Origin: Helopsaltes ochotensis
Taxonomy: Eukaryota; Chordata; Aves; Passeriformes; Locustellidae
Assembly (NCBI GenBank): GCA_013400155.1
Contig: VXBM01000023.1
Location: 1,283,750-1,347,749, forward strand
DNA length: 64,000 nt
Direction of reading: 5' to 3'
Numbering within the stretch: the stretch's first letter is position 1; every line of letters starts with the position of its first letter. Positions 25,178-37,170 of the stretch are shown in pieces. The position numbers and the translations under genes were made by a program. The notes under the pieces were generated by a model. That model did no database searches and had not been told where the DNA came from. It worked only from the letters and a program-made list of their open reading frames with translations.

Positions 25178-25286
25178 ATCATCTTTGAAGGTGTCCGGGG
25201 CACGAGCTACGAGGGGGACATTGCCATCGATGACGTCACTCTGAAAAAGGGAGACTGCCCAAGGAAGCCAATTGGACCGAATAAGG
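25178..25286 (+). CDS. MDGA1: MDGA1 exon: end of the MAM domain
   Basis: This 109-base exon lies between a CTGCTTGTAG acceptor and a GTGAGA donor. It encodes IIFEGVRGTSYEGDIAIDDV, the most conserved MAM signature (F-E-G...G-x-I-A-I-D-D), then TLKKGDCPRKPIGPNK. The Cys in GDC is the fourth MAM cysteine. It begins in phase 0 and ends on one base of an Ala codon. Nothing is missing from the motif. Confidence 0.96.
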
Positions 25287-26421
25287 GTGAGACTGTGTCT
25301 GCCTCAGAGGCAAACAAGTTGGTAGGAATGCCTTCACAAATGTGCATGCTGGGGATGCACAGCTGTTTTCAGAGCACACTGACGTGTTGGTGGGACTCAA
25401 CAGGATGGTTGACCCCACAGCAGAAGTCACCAGAGGGGCTGTCAGACTCTTGGACTTGTTCTGTCCAGTCAAGAGTCAGCAAGAGTCAAAGGAACAACCA
25501 GAAGGTGTCATCCTCAAAAAGCTAAGGACTTCTGCAATATCTCATTTCCTGGAAACTGTAGTTATGGAAGCTTTGAAAAGGGAAGGACCTTCTGCAGGCT
25601 TTAATGGACTCTGTAGTGTTAAGTCAGTCCTACTCCAAGAAAAAAAATCTGCTCTTTGGGGCGTGGAACAAGGGAGGGCTGTGCTTCTTTCCATTGCCAT
25701 CTGAGCAGAGAGGCACAGCCGGGCTAAATCCCACCAGCCCCTTTCCAGTCCACCCACATAAACCGATGCCAGCACTGCAGCAATGGAGACAGCTCCACTC
25801 TCACCAGGGTGCACCGTGGACTGAAGCCGCAGCGAGGTGTGTGTAAGCAGTACGTAGGCATTGGGCGGGAATCACTGGATTGCCGTCTGCCTTAGTCCTG
25901 CCTGTGCCCTCGATAACACGCCTCAGAGAGCAGATGTTTGGAGTATGCAAACCAGAACCAGATAGGCACTTGAGAGCAAGGTTCAGTTTGGTTTATTTAT
26001 TTTTGAAGCAAGAAAACCTTCAGAGTAAGAGTCACTCCTAGCAAATTTCTTAACTCCGGAGATGAAGAGGGAAAAAAAAGTCAGAACACTCTAAAATTTT
26101 CAAAATTTTACGTGCAGTTAAAGGTCTCTTTTAGCCTAGGATGTAACCATAACACAATGAGAGTCTTTGGTTTGACTCAGGTTGAAAGTTCTGGGGAAGA
26201 AAGGAGGATTGTATTGCAAAAGTGTCTAAGATTCAACCTTTTTTCTAAAGTTAGTTTTGGAGAACCTTGAGGAGAACAATCAGGAAAGGCTCAAAGTATC
26301 TTTCAATAGATCAGGGAACTCTCTGTGCTTCAGGGTGGAAGACATGGATGTGTGCTGACTTGTTTGATGAGGTCTGAATCTGTCCCATTACTAATTCTTT
26401 TTCTCCCTTCTCGGCTGGCAG
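25287..26421 (+). other. MDGA1: Last MDGA1 intron (1.1 kb)
   Basis: This GT-AG intron separates the MAM domain from the tail exon. No repeat or exon was recognised. A small inverted repeat (AAAATTTTCAAAATTTT) lies near 26092-26108. Confidence 0.9.
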
Positions 26422-26513
26422 CTGTTGCTCTTCCAGGAAGTGGTGTCCCAGCCCTGCACAGCCCTTGGCTTTGTGGACCATTGACTTTCTTCCTTTACGT
26501 GCTGCTCAGATGA
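26422..26513 (+). CDS. MDGA1: MDGA1 last coding exon: GPI-attachment signal and stop
   Basis: The acceptor TCTCGGCTGGCAG precedes this exon. The product ends AVALPGSGVPALHSPW, then LCGPLTFFLYVLLR and TGA at 26511-26513. The small-residue run Gly-Ser-Gly is a likely GPI attachment (omega) region. It is followed by a short spacer and a hydrophobic C-terminus without a basic cytosolic tail, as needed for transamidase processing. The omega residue itself is not settled by sequence. The ending differs from MDGA2 as I remember it and supports MDGA1. Confidence 0.95.
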
Positions 26514-26720
26514 TGGCAAGTGAGCGCTCCTGTCTTCGGACCAAGACATTCCTGCTCCTCTCCTACTCAGCCACCTCTGCTCCTCTTCCTCCCCTCCTCA
26601 CTGGCACACCAAAGTGTCCATATGTTACCAAAGACTGACAGGCATGACCACACAAAAGGGATCTGGTTCAGAACTGGAGCACTCCTTGAGAAAGTCATAA
26701 TGTCTAGAACAAAATTTAAA

Positions 26721-26726
26721 AATAAA
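26721..26726 (+). terminator. MDGA1: Possible proximal poly(A) signal AATAAA
   Basis: Canonical hexamer about 210 bases after the stop codon, followed by a T run and then GA repeats rather than a typical GU-rich element. Use is uncertain. Confidence 0.3.
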
Positions 26727-26756
26727 GACAAAACTTTTTTTAAAAAGCACGTGCAC

Positions 26757-26782
26757 GAGAGAGAGAGAGAGAGAGAGAGAGG
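26757..26782. repeat. GA dinucleotide repeat
   Basis: About 13 GA units, followed by a purine-rich AAGGAAAG-like tract to about 26870. It would lie in the MDGA1 3' UTR if that reaches here. Confidence 0.9.
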
Positions 26783-27049
26783 AAGGAAAGAAACACAGAG
26801 AAAAGAAGGAACGAAACACAAAAAATAGGAATGAAGAAATGTGAAGAGCAAATGAAGGAAGAAAAAAAACACCCCCATATTTCCTTGGGAATGTTGGACA
26901 GGGCTTCCTCAGGGAAGTGGGAACTTGTTTTAAACAAACAAACAAAAATATATTAAAGCACAAATTTCTACCAGAACAGTTACCTTCTTTGCTGCAGAGC
27001 CCACAGCTTAGTGGATGATATCCTGCAGTACTCCCCTTGTCTCCTCATG

Positions 27050-27175
27050 CTTTCCCGCTGGCTGGGGCTGCCCCGCTCCGGCTGCAGCTCCCTGCAGTAA
27101 CACCGGCCCCGTCCGTGGGGCAGCAGCCGCCCCACGAGCCGGCGGCCGGAGCGCCTTTCCTCGCACCGCATGTGC
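27050..27175. other. Short GC- and CpG-rich island
   Basis: This stretch contains several CpG (CCGCTCCGG, CCGTCCG, GAGCCGGCGGCCGG, TCGCACCGC) in otherwise CpG-poor flank. It could be a small CpG island or part of the 3' UTR; no promoter motif such as TATA was seen. Confidence 0.5.
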
Positions 27176-30100
27176 TTCAGTGTCTCCATCCACCCACATC
27201 TTCCAGGCTCTCATGTATTTAATTGCCCCCAGTGTGGTTTGCTTTGGCCTTTCCCCACCGCTCTGTGCTTCTCATCCCCGGCCTGAAGAAGATGGAGCAA
27301 GGAAGGGACCAATGACATGGACCACGCTGAGTGGTGAAGTCCTGGCTGGATCCAGCTGCAGCAGTGTCCTCCAAGAGCCTCTTTCTGTGTCTCAGCACTC
27401 TTGCTGGGTAGGGAGCAGATCTGAGCTGCAGACAGAAAAGTCTGGTCTCTAAGGGGCTGAGGGATGGGATGTGACGGGATGGGACTGGAAGGGTGGAACA
27501 GTTGCACATTGGCTTCCCCCTGTGAATATTGGGATGACAACTGCCTCAGCCCTAAACCCAGGGTTGCTTCTCTGCCCACATTTTGTTCTCTATTTATTTT
27601 GGTTTTTATTCCATTGCTTAGCTTCCTCCACCTCAATTTTTCTGGATTATGAGAAGAGTCAGGCATTTAAACGTTCTTCAGCCAGGCAGCAAATCCTGTG
27701 CCCATGACCCAGCCCCTGGGCTGGCAGTTCAGGCAGCTCCAATGCTGCCCTCTCACCTCCCGAGGCCTTCCTGCATGCACAGTGCATTTGCTGCAGTGTG
27801 GGCAAAAGGTGGCAACAGCATCACTGCTCAGGGCTGAGGTGGCTGAATTTTATCAGCACATGCAGCCACACAGGCACTCAGCTTCCACTGCCAGGGCAGT
27901 GGGCAGAGGAGCTGAAAGGTGGAACGGGCAGGAAACTGCTCCAAGAAGGATGGAGGCAGGAAGTTGGCCCGAAAGAGGGGCTTGTGCTGAACTGTGGCCA
28001 TGTTTTCCACTGAGGAACAAGGGAACAGGGATGGGGGAAATTCACCTTTTTCTTGATGGTATCATGAGTGGGTAAAGATGCTGTTTCTCTCTGCTGCAGA
28101 CCAGTAGCAGGTCTGGTCTAACCTCTTCAAGGTGGAGGCACAAGGTGCTGCTCCAGGTGAACCCCCAGGAGAAGGATTTGCTCTGCATCAGGCAGACAGG
28201 AGCTGTGATAGCCTTGTTGCATCTGGAAGCAGCTCTGGGCATGACTTGCCTCCCTGCACAGGGCAGAGTTAGCCCCACAAGGCTGTGAGTTGGGATTTAC
28301 TAGACCACACTGGCAATTAGTTAAGTGTGAGACTTCCTCCTAAAGGACACCCCGTCCAAAATCCCTATCTGGAGCACCACAGATAAGATAGCTGTCTCAC
28401 TGAAGACCCAGTACCCATGGCTCCTTACCCATTTCTGATGAATATATCAGCTTCTCTAGGACAGCCGTGTTGTTCTGAAATCACCTGAATGTATTAGCTG
28501 CCTCCTGCATCGCTCAGCTTCCAGCCACGGCTGGCGCCTCATTGCCTTCACTGATGGAGGGGGAGAGCTCTTACTTAACTCGCAGCAGATCCAGCCACCA
28601 TCAGAGAGAGAAAAGATACCAGCTCCAAGGGGCAAGGGGACCTTCTTCACAGGAGGGCTTGCAAGGGAGCGGGAGGCCATGATAAGGTCTCCCCAGCTCG
28701 TTCTGCTTTTCTCCATTTCCAAGAATCAGGACTGTGTCTTTTCTGTCTCCACTCCTCCCTCCAGAGCCCAGATCTCAATCACAGTGCACATTTGACCAGG
28801 AAACCCATGACTGTTGCCCAGGACCAGGCAGTGCCGTGGGATGCAGTGGGTGCCCACAGCAAGTCTGTGTCTTGCTGTCTGTTGCCATTTTCATGAGCAG
28901 CCAGTGCTGCCCTTTTTTAGGCTGAGCTCTTTCAGCGCTGTGCTCTTCCTCTCCTCTGTGCTTGTTGGATGTCAAAAGTCATCACCCCACTCCTGGTAAG
29001 AGTCTGCTTTCATTCCTAGGAGAGAGACCACACTTTCCAGGAGTGCTTGGCAGCTTCACAATGGTTCCTGATCCATCAGCAACAAAACATTTGTGTTGCA
29101 TTGCTGGTTGCAAGAGGCTTCTGCTGGGCAGAAGGTGGAGATAGGAGTGCTTCCCCATTGATAAGAGACAGCCCAGGGCAACCATCTCACCTTCTAAGCT
29201 CTGAGGCAGTGGCCCTTATGGGTTTGTTTCTGTGGACTGCTCAGCCCAGGTTACACAAGCACCCAGGTTTTGCTGGTGTTTAGTGGGCATCAGAGGTGCT
29301 GTGGGGCTGGGGAGATGCAGCCTGAAGGTTCAGGATGATGGACAAAGCATTACCCGTGAGGCAAGTGTCAGCAAAAGGGCACCACAATTTTAGAAAGGGA
29401 CACCTGCAGGGAGGGAGTGCATGCCCTGGTGCCAGCCCCTGCAAGGAGGGATGTAAGAGCCTCACCACACCAATCCATGGCACAGAGGGCAAGAAGCCCT
29501 TTGGTGGCCATAGGTCCAGGGTAGAGCAAGGAGGTTGCCCCAGCCAGAGGTGAAGCCTTCTCCTGCTGTCAGGTGTCCATCAGCTTCAGTAAAAGTCTCA
29601 GGAAGCCCCTTCCCACTTAGACATCTGTTCTGTTATCTCTGGCTAGAAAGCCGCTGGTGGTGAGTTTGGGGGAAGGTCATTAACCCAAGTGCCTCTGCTT
29701 GTCAGAAGTACCGAGGACAAAAGGAAAGACCTCATTTCCCTGGCAGATGTGCTGAGAGACAGTATCAGAGGAAAGAGGCACTTCAGCAACAAGGATGGGA
29801 AGCTGTGCAGTGCTGGGATGGAGGGAAGGCAGGGTCCCTTTTCTTTGAGGATAGTGGTATTTGTCTTTCACTACCCCATGCTTGAGAGGCAAGTCTCCTT
29901 GTGGTGGTAATGCATCCCAGGTAAGAAGTAAAGCCATGCTCCTTACCCCTTCCAATTAAAGATCCCTTTGCATTTTTCACAGTGTTCTGGCTAAATTACT
30001 CTCCTTAAACTTAATTACTGTCTGTCTTCTTAAATATCTGTTGCAGTCCCAATGTTATGTTTCTCTTCCTGATGTTTTATGTTGCTCTGTGCCTATCCAG

Positions 30101-30783
30101 TAGCTGCTTTATTCCACTCCAGAACTGGCTGCATTTCAGCAATGGTGGATATTATTCCTGTATATAGTATGAAAGTCCCTGCAGAAGAAAAGTGCAATAT
30201 AAATTTAAGAGACTGCTTTTATTTACAAGGAGACCTCTGCTTGGTAGTTGTAGAAATACATTAGGAAGAATGCTGTGTGGGTGTTAGCCAATATATACTC
30301 GATTTCATTTTTTTTCAGGGTATAGAACAGAAAATACGTGAGTGTGCAGGCTCCTGGGTATAAGTTGTAGATATTAGAAGTAGCAAATGCTACTGTGTAG
30401 TTACAAGTGGGGCATACAAAGAAACTTACATTTGAAATCTCTTTTTGTAGTTGTTCATTGTATTCTGAAAAATATACTTTTTAATTATCATTTTCTACAG
30501 TTCAGTGCAAGTCCAAATAGCAGGTCATCAACAGAACTTTAATCCATGGCTTTTAACAATATGAACATCAATTCCTACTGCTTGCCCTGAAATGCAGTGC
30601 CTGGCTGGTAATAATAATAGACTATTTTTCTTCCACAAAGATCAGCCACTGGAAAGCGACGGACCTAATATGTTCCATTTGATCTGGAGTTAAGTAATTA
30701 GGAACACCTGAGTGCAACTCTTCCCAGCTGTATGGGAATGAAAAAATGTTTCATGTATATGAAAAACTTCGCACAATGCACAA

Positions 30784-30845
30784 ATGATTTGGGAACTGCT
30801 CGTGGGTGCCTTTCAACTCAGCATATTCTGGGATTCCATGATTAG
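30784..30845 (+). mobile_element. Short CR1 3' tail next to the gap
   Basis: TGATTTGGGAACTGCTCGTG, GGGTGCCTTTCAACTCAG and ATTCTGGGATTCCATGATT match the last bases of CR1. Confidence 0.65.
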
Positions 30846-30921
30846 CAGGCATGCAGAGCTGCTCCAGCAGAGCTGCACAGCGTGTTGCCTGGAGAACAGC
30901 TGTAGCAACAGTGATAGGGAG

Positions 30922-31061
30922 NNNNNNNNNNNNNNNNNNNNNNNNNNNNNNNNNNNNNNNNNNNNNNNNNNNNNNNNNNNNNNNNNNNNNNNNNNNNNNN
31001 NNNNNNNNNNNNNNNNNNNNNNNNNNNNNNNNNNNNNNNNNNNNNNNNNNNNNNNNNNNNN
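30922..31061. other. Assembly gap (140 N)
   Basis: A run of 140 uncalled bases. Open frames crossing it are artefacts. Confidence 0.99.
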
Positions 31062-34000
31062 TGTAGTAAACATAATAACAATCGTATTTTGTTCCCTACT
31101 GCTATTCAAAGTATTGAAATTTAATTCCTTTCTATACAAAATCCTGTGGGTGCACTACTCCAGAATTACAAAAAAAAAAATACTACCAAAGGGAGAGCAG
31201 TCTGGATTGCTCCTCCTCAGCCTGTCCCTACCACTCTGTGCCAAGAAGCACCCAGCTTTTGGGTTGGTGCCGGCTGCTTCTCAGCCTGGGGGGGACAGTC
31301 AGTGGTGCTGGTGGGAGAAGCATCCCTCCACCACTGCCCTGAACTTTGTCTCCAGCATGAAGTGGTCCCCGTGCAAGGCACTGTCAGGAGCAAGCCCTGC
31401 TCCCCATTAGCTCTCAGCGAGGTTGAGGCAGGGAATTTTACCTATGGGAATTGCCAGGGGGTCCTTCATGCTGCCCCAGGCAGGGACAGACAAAGGAAAC
31501 CTTTGGGCATTTTCCCCTCCTCCATGGAGTAGATGGTGTCACCTCACCCCACTTGAAGAGACAAACCTTTTTGTTAAAGCCCTTGAGAGCTCAGGAAGCT
31601 GCTGCTTCAGGATGTTGCTGTTTTAGTCACCTTTGTCTGTCAGCACCATGCAGATACTTGTTTTTCTCTGGAAATGCTGCAGCACCCCTTTGCCTCCTGG
31701 CTGCCTTTGGGTGTGCAAGCAATGGCATGGAGGAACATATCACCAGGGGCTCTGAGCCTCAAGCTGGATGTGGTGGGACACAATGCCACAGCACCTACTG
31801 ATGCCCAGCTCTTGCACCCAGGGAGAAGGACCCTGCTTTTCAATGATGACAAGCAGTTGCATTGTGAGTATTTCCTGTGCAAAAGATCGGCCTCCTGGCA
31901 CTCCTGGCTTTGTGAGGGACCACTTTTGGTCCTTTAAATTGCCCCAATAGATTGTCTTTTCCAGGCTGCCTCAATGTGGGTGCATCCCTGTTTGTAACAA
32001 CAAGTGTGCAGCAGCAGGACCCTGTGCAGGGTGTTGCCATTTGCTTTGGCCCAACTGATAGCTGCTCATCCTGAGGCAAAAGGCTTTTACAGAAGAAAAA
32101 TGCAGGAGAACTATGGCTATTGCATTTTAACCTGACCAAATTTACACTCCATGGTAATAACTGGCAGTTGTTGGTTTCCAGCAGGGAGCTGAATAGCCTT
32201 GGTACACCCAGCATCCCAAACGATAGCTGTGGTATATGGATGTTTTCAGTACTTCCCTTGGGATTAAGGCACATGTCAGTTTGGCTGACTACCTGCCACC
32301 ACCCAGCACACCATGGCATTTTGGGGTAGCTGCTTATAGTTTGGTATGGTCATATCAGACCACTTGTGCCCTGGAGGTATTAAATATCCCAAGTAGCACT
32401 GTGGGACAGCCCAGAGCCACTTTTGACTAACCCACCACTCCAGAGAGGGGGAGGATGCAGCTTGCAGGCAACTGTAGTCTGCAGGACAACCTCTTGGCCG
32501 TGGAAAAGCAGTGCCATCCCACTCCATTTTGTCTGAGATGTATGCCTGACATCCAGACCCTGGGCTGATTCAGGTGCATGCTCAGTGGCTTTGCCATCAA
32601 GCATCCTTTCCCAAAAGGAGAGAGAGCTCCAGAGACAGACAGCAGGTCAGCAGGGCTTGCTGTGTCCTGTGCTGTGTGGCTGCAGGGAATGGGGCTCAGT
32701 CCAGATCACCTAGATCTACTCTGGCACGTTCTCCATCTTGCTCCCTGCAGCCCTGGCAAAGCCTGAGGAGCCTGGTGGGGCTGCCTGGTGGTGGTGGAGC
32801 AGGAAGCACTTCAGGGCACGTGTTGGCTCCATCAAGGACCTAGTGTGGGTCATGTCCTGGCTTCATCAGAGGCAAAGGAGGGCTCACAACAACCCCATGG
32901 GTGGCTGGAAGGATGGAACAGAAATGGAAAAGGAGAGAGGAAAGATGAGCTGAACAGTGCGTTGTCCTGTGTTTCACTGATAGCAGGCAGGAGGCTCTAA
33001 CCTGCGGCTTCTCAGATGCTGGGCAAGGAGACGAAAGAAAATCCAGAGACCAGATTTCCCAGTAAAATAGACTAGTCCAGCTCCAGATCCTCAGCACATC
33101 TGTACATGAAGAAGCCAGGCAAGCCACGGTCCTCCCATGGGTGATGCCTGAGGAAAGCTGCAAAGGGCTGGTCCCATCTTAAGAGCACAGTCCTTCTCTC
33201 TGCTGCTTTTCATGGTGAGGGCTTTTCCAGCATGGCACAGGGAACAAGGGGAAGGGAGAGATGCTGTCTTCACTCTTGCAAAGGTAGAGCTGGGTGATTA
33301 AAGGATTTTGTAGAGAGCTGTGCAGGTCTGTAGTAACTCCAGGTTTTGCTTGCACTTGCTATGGCCTATAAACCATTTGCTCCTGTGGAATGAGACAAAA
33401 TTTTGTGCTTCCATTAGCTATTGTTCTAAAAGGAAATTGGGCTATGAATGTTTGACTTGGAGTGGAATTTTTTACCCTCAGGATGGCCTAAACTCAGTGT
33501 AAGACAGGGCCAGCTGGACAGGGCCTGCTGAGCCAGGCAGAGCTAGTGTCCAAAGCTCATGGAGATGGATGTGCCTTATGCTGTAAGGGCTGGGCCCTTG
33601 CCTGAAGCTTTGAGCCAAGTGAAGGGTACCCGCCTGCTCTGCTGCCCACGTGCCTCTGTCCTGTCTGCCAGCCAAGTCTGTAGGAAGATAAAAGCCCCCC
33701 TGCTGCTGTGAGCCAGTGGGCATCTGCTTTGGCTGGGGGAGATGGGCTCTGGTCCTGCCATTTGGGCAGTGAAGTAGCTTCCAGTTGTGTAAAGCCCAGC
33801 TGTGACAATGAAGAGATACTCCAAGACCTTCAGAAGCTGCACAACTACAGCAAGCCTCAGTTCATCGGCAAAGGCAGGCCCTGGGTAGGAGCTGGAACCT
33901 GCCAGATGTCAGCAGTCCTGCTCTGCCACTGAGTGAGCTGCACCTCCTTTGTTCTCAGCGTTACAGCAGCTCAAGGCTGAGCCCAAACTAGCTGAGAGCA

Positions 34001-35857
34001 AGTGCAACCCCACTTCCTCCTCTGCGTTGCAGCCACCAGGCAACACCAACTGGTTTTCATTTGGTGACCCTGATAAGTAATGTGGTGCTGAGAGGAAGCT
34101 GTTTCCAGCTGTTGTTTGCACTGTAGGTCCAGCACTGCTAAGGTGTTTGTCTTAGCATCTTGTAGAGGGATCAAAGCTAACAGCTGAGGTCTGGGTGTGT
34201 TGCAGCTGCCAGAAATGCAGCAGGGAAGAGATAGGGCCCCTTTAGGAGGTGGAGTCCCCACCTTTCCCTTCTCCACAGTCCATGCTCCAACTTGGAGCAC
34301 CTTCAAAAGTGGCACATTTGGTCCATCATATGAGACATGTCATGTCTCACTGGGCCTTGTTCTCAAGAACCAACTGTGGGTATCAGTCAGCAGAGCTGTT
34401 GCAGCATGGTCACCTAGATTCTGCTGAGAGGAGAACATAGATACCATTCTGTCTATAAAATGCCACAGGCATTGACTGGGGTAGTGTTTGGGTCTTTTGT
34501 ATGGGTGGCAGCACATACCACACAGAGACGGAGCAAGGGACTGGTGACCACTAGACATTTCCCTGGGAAAATTCAGATGCTGATGAGGGAAGGTATTTAC
34601 AGACCTGGAGCAAAGAGGCTTTCCTATGCATGTAACATCCTGAGACAAGAAGACTCTCAGAGTTTGCCAGAGGTGACCTTTTCCTCTCATCAAACCTTGT
34701 TTGTTCTTCTCTGCTGCCCATCCCCAGCTTCTCAGCACATTAATGTAATTGTTGGTGTTAAAGCTGGGTAAAGTGGCCTAGTGTCAGTGCTTTCAAATAG
34801 ATGAGTTTGGCCTGTTTTCCAGTTTTTGGGTCTTCTAGATGTACCATCTCATTCCAGGGGGTTCCACAGCATGCATTCATCTCGACATTCCCTAAAAGCT
34901 GTGAATGGTGCAGATACATGGTTCTTCTTTGTGGTTTTAGTCACAGCCCTTGCCTGACAGCATGGAGACAATCTCTAATCTCTAGATGGAATGGGAAATT
35001 TGGCGCCAGCATGGTTGTGCTTAGGTCCTTTTCCCCAGTGAGACCATCCTGCCTGTATCACAATACACATTACAGAAGAAAGGGGCCATCATCCAAGATA
35101 CAACTGTCTCATGGGGAAACCACTCTGACATCTGCCTTTGGCCAGAAGTGAGCATCAGACAGTGATTTCCACATTCTTTCTCTCTCCATCCCCCTGCTCC
35201 TTACTTACCCTCACCAAGGATTTACTTTCCAGCCTGGAGAGACAGCAGCAGACTGCATCCCTGGATCCCGTAGAAGGGGATCACACCAAAATCCCATCCT
35301 CACCTTCCGAGGTGCAGGGAGAACCAACTCAGGCCCAACGATGAGCCACTTCAGTGGGATCCAGTTCCAGTGGAACTGCATCGCCTCACACTTCCAGGTC
35401 ACCAAGGCCAGTAAGAAAGTGTTGGTAGACCTGGCAGAAATGTTTGGAAACAGCCCCCCAAATGGAGTGACAGACAAAGTCTATGTGTTGGGGATACTGT
35501 GGAGGAGGGAAGGGGGGGTCCTCTGATGTCTCTTGGGATTTTTGCTATCAGTATCCTAGGTGGGGATCCTGGGACAGAGCCTCATCTCCACCCACCTCCC
35601 TCATCTTCACCGTGTCTTGTCCCATCCCCACTCCATATCTCATAGAGTGCCATCGCCACCACTGAGTGGAGCTGAGGCCCTCTTGCCACCATGATACCAA
35701 GCCATCCACGTTAAAAGCACAAAACACAAAGGGACTGAACTGAACCTTTTAAACAGGGTGAGATGTTTTATAAGCATTGCCTCATCCACCACCTCCCCCC
35801 AGCCTCAGTGCGCCCGCCATGTAACTTACAGACTCTCAGCGTGGATTGTTTCATTCA
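31062..35857. other. Unique sequence, no gene recognised; possible distal 3' UTR
   Basis: No interspersed repeat and no recognisable protein were seen here. Short open segments exist, for example 35341-35526, but carry no domain I know. If the poly(A) signal at 35858 belongs to MDGA1, this stretch would be its distal 3' UTR; alternatively it is intergenic or an lncRNA. Confidence 0.4.
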
Positions 35858-35863
35858 AATAAA
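35858..35863 (+). terminator. Strong candidate poly(A) signal
   Basis: AATAAA is followed about 20 bases later by a GU-rich stretch (35880-35918: GGGTGAGCCTGTGTGTCC and GTGGGGTTGGGG). Upstream lies an AT-rich end-like region. It is the most convincing transcript end on the + strand after the MDGA1 stop codon. It may end a long MDGA1 3' UTR of about 9.4 kb or another transcript. Confidence 0.45.
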
Positions 35864-36930
35864 GCTGCAGTACTCAAGTGGGTGAGCCTGTGTGTCCCTC
35901 TCTGTGGGGTTGGGGTGACAAGTGCAGCCTGCAATTGGTGCTCACCATGGCTGGGGCAGGGAGGAGCTTGTATTGCTGCCCAGCACTGAGGCATGTGCCA
36001 GTGTTTGACCCAGAGTCTTCCCAAAGCATCTGGGTAAGTCCCTGGGGAAGCCTTCTCAGATTTGCTCAAAGCCCAGCACAGGGGCTGGGCACAGGACAAG
36101 GCACAGGCAGGTTTGGGGCCTGGGTTGTTCACCAGTTAGTGCTGGTGAACCCCTCTGAAGGGAGTGCCTCAGAGCCTTCCCCCGATGTTCCCTTACCCAG
36201 CACTCCTCCTGCCTTTTCTAAACCTCTCCTTCCCCATTCCAGACTGCAGCTTGTTGAGGCTGCTGGCTTCTGATGACTGCTCAAAACTGATTCTTTTGTC
36301 CTTTGCTCTTGACTTCTCCCACAAGAAGATGAGCCAAGGCAGCAGCTCCAAAACTAGCAGGTGTGAAACAAACCAACAGCCCTGGGCTGTCAGTGTGGTG
36401 CCGGGGCCCCTTGTCCTGGTACTCCCCTCCACCCCAGGGTCTCCAGCATTGGTCCATGGACACGTCAGAGAATGGGCAATGCCAGCCGTGACCCATGTGA
36501 TGCCTAAGATGTTCTTGGGTGAACGTGTCTTCTCTTGCAGGGCTGCTCAGCTTAGACCCTAAGTTGACTTTGCCTCATGCAAGCCCTTAAGAGCAACACT
36601 TAAGAGAACCAAATGTGAAAGGCAAACGTAGTTTTGTTTTGCATGCCACAAGACACTGTTGGCTAAACCTCACCAAAAAAAGATTCTAAAACAAAAACAG
36701 CACCCAGGTGCCTGCCCTGACTGTGGGGCAGTGGATCACATAAGCTACAGCCATATCCTCCACTTCAGCTGGTGGTAATGATGATAACTCCATGGCATCT
36801 TGAGCTGCCTGGAGAAGGTTGGGGATAGGGCTCAAAGCAATGCAGAAGGGTCTTCCAAACTAACCCAGCATTTCTGCCTCCTATGCTTCCTTCACAGCAA
36901 GCAGTTGTGAAACTCACTGGCAAAGAAGAT

Positions 36931-36952
36931 GTTTGGTTTTATGATTCTATGA
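36931..36952 (+). mobile_element. Possible CR1 terminal remnant
   Basis: The 22 bases include TTTTATGATTCTATGAAAG, like the terminal repeat of CR1. Too short to be certain. Confidence 0.35.
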
Positions 36953-37095
36953 AAGTAATCATGCCTAGTAAATGCTTCCTTTTTCCCTCTCATAATGAAA
37001 AATAACTGTTCCAGATGGGAGTCTGAAGGCAGCTGGATACTGGAATTACTGTGGTGATTCAGGTCAAAGTACTGGAAAGCACTGTTAAACAGATA

Positions 37096-37096
37096 C

Positions 37097-37128
<32 letters not shown>

Positions 37129-37170
37129 GTAACATATATATATATTATATATTTGCATATATATGCATGC
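37096..37170. repeat. Compound GT/AT microsatellite
   Basis: A GT run is followed by an AT run, an interrupted ATATAT block and TTGCATATATATGCATGC, itself partly palindromic. Likely variable in length. Confidence 0.95.

Larger units (their letters stand above)
1686..26513 (+). other. MDGA1: MDGA1 gene, 3' coding portion (MAM domain and GPI tail)
   Basis: This span holds the last coding exons of MDGA1: 1686-1709 (candidate), 9107-9259, 10422-10556, 24061-24191, 25178-25286 and 26422-26513. All internal junctions follow GT-AG and keep one frame. The product is a GPI-anchored surface glycoprotein with Ig domains, a fibronectin III-like domain and a C-terminal MAM domain; it binds neuroligins in cis and restrains synapse development (known for the family). 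MDGA1 is preferred over MDGA2 because the first MAM exon keeps the DNFDWTRQNALTQNPKR stretch and the tail keeps a VALPGSG-type motif, as I remember for MDGA1; MDGA2 differs clearly at both places. The N-terminal exons and promoter are outside the window. Confidence 0.93.
26514..30921 (+). other. MDGA1: Likely MDGA1 3' UTR or downstream flank
   Basis: No splice-linked coding sequence follows the stop codon. An AATAAA at 26721-26726 is near the stop but lacks a GU-rich downstream element. An ATTAAA occurs at 26952-26957. MDGA1 mRNAs in mammals carry a 3' UTR of several kilobases (recalled), so this whole stretch may be transcribed. An AT-rich tract at about 29950-30620 has the texture of a conserved 3' UTR. 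The true end is unresolved because of the gap at 30922. Confidence 0.45.

Noticed and set aside
30784..31410. Open frame of 208 codons across the assembly gap
   Set aside because: It is open only because the N run hides stops; the sequence around it is a CR1 tail and non-coding.
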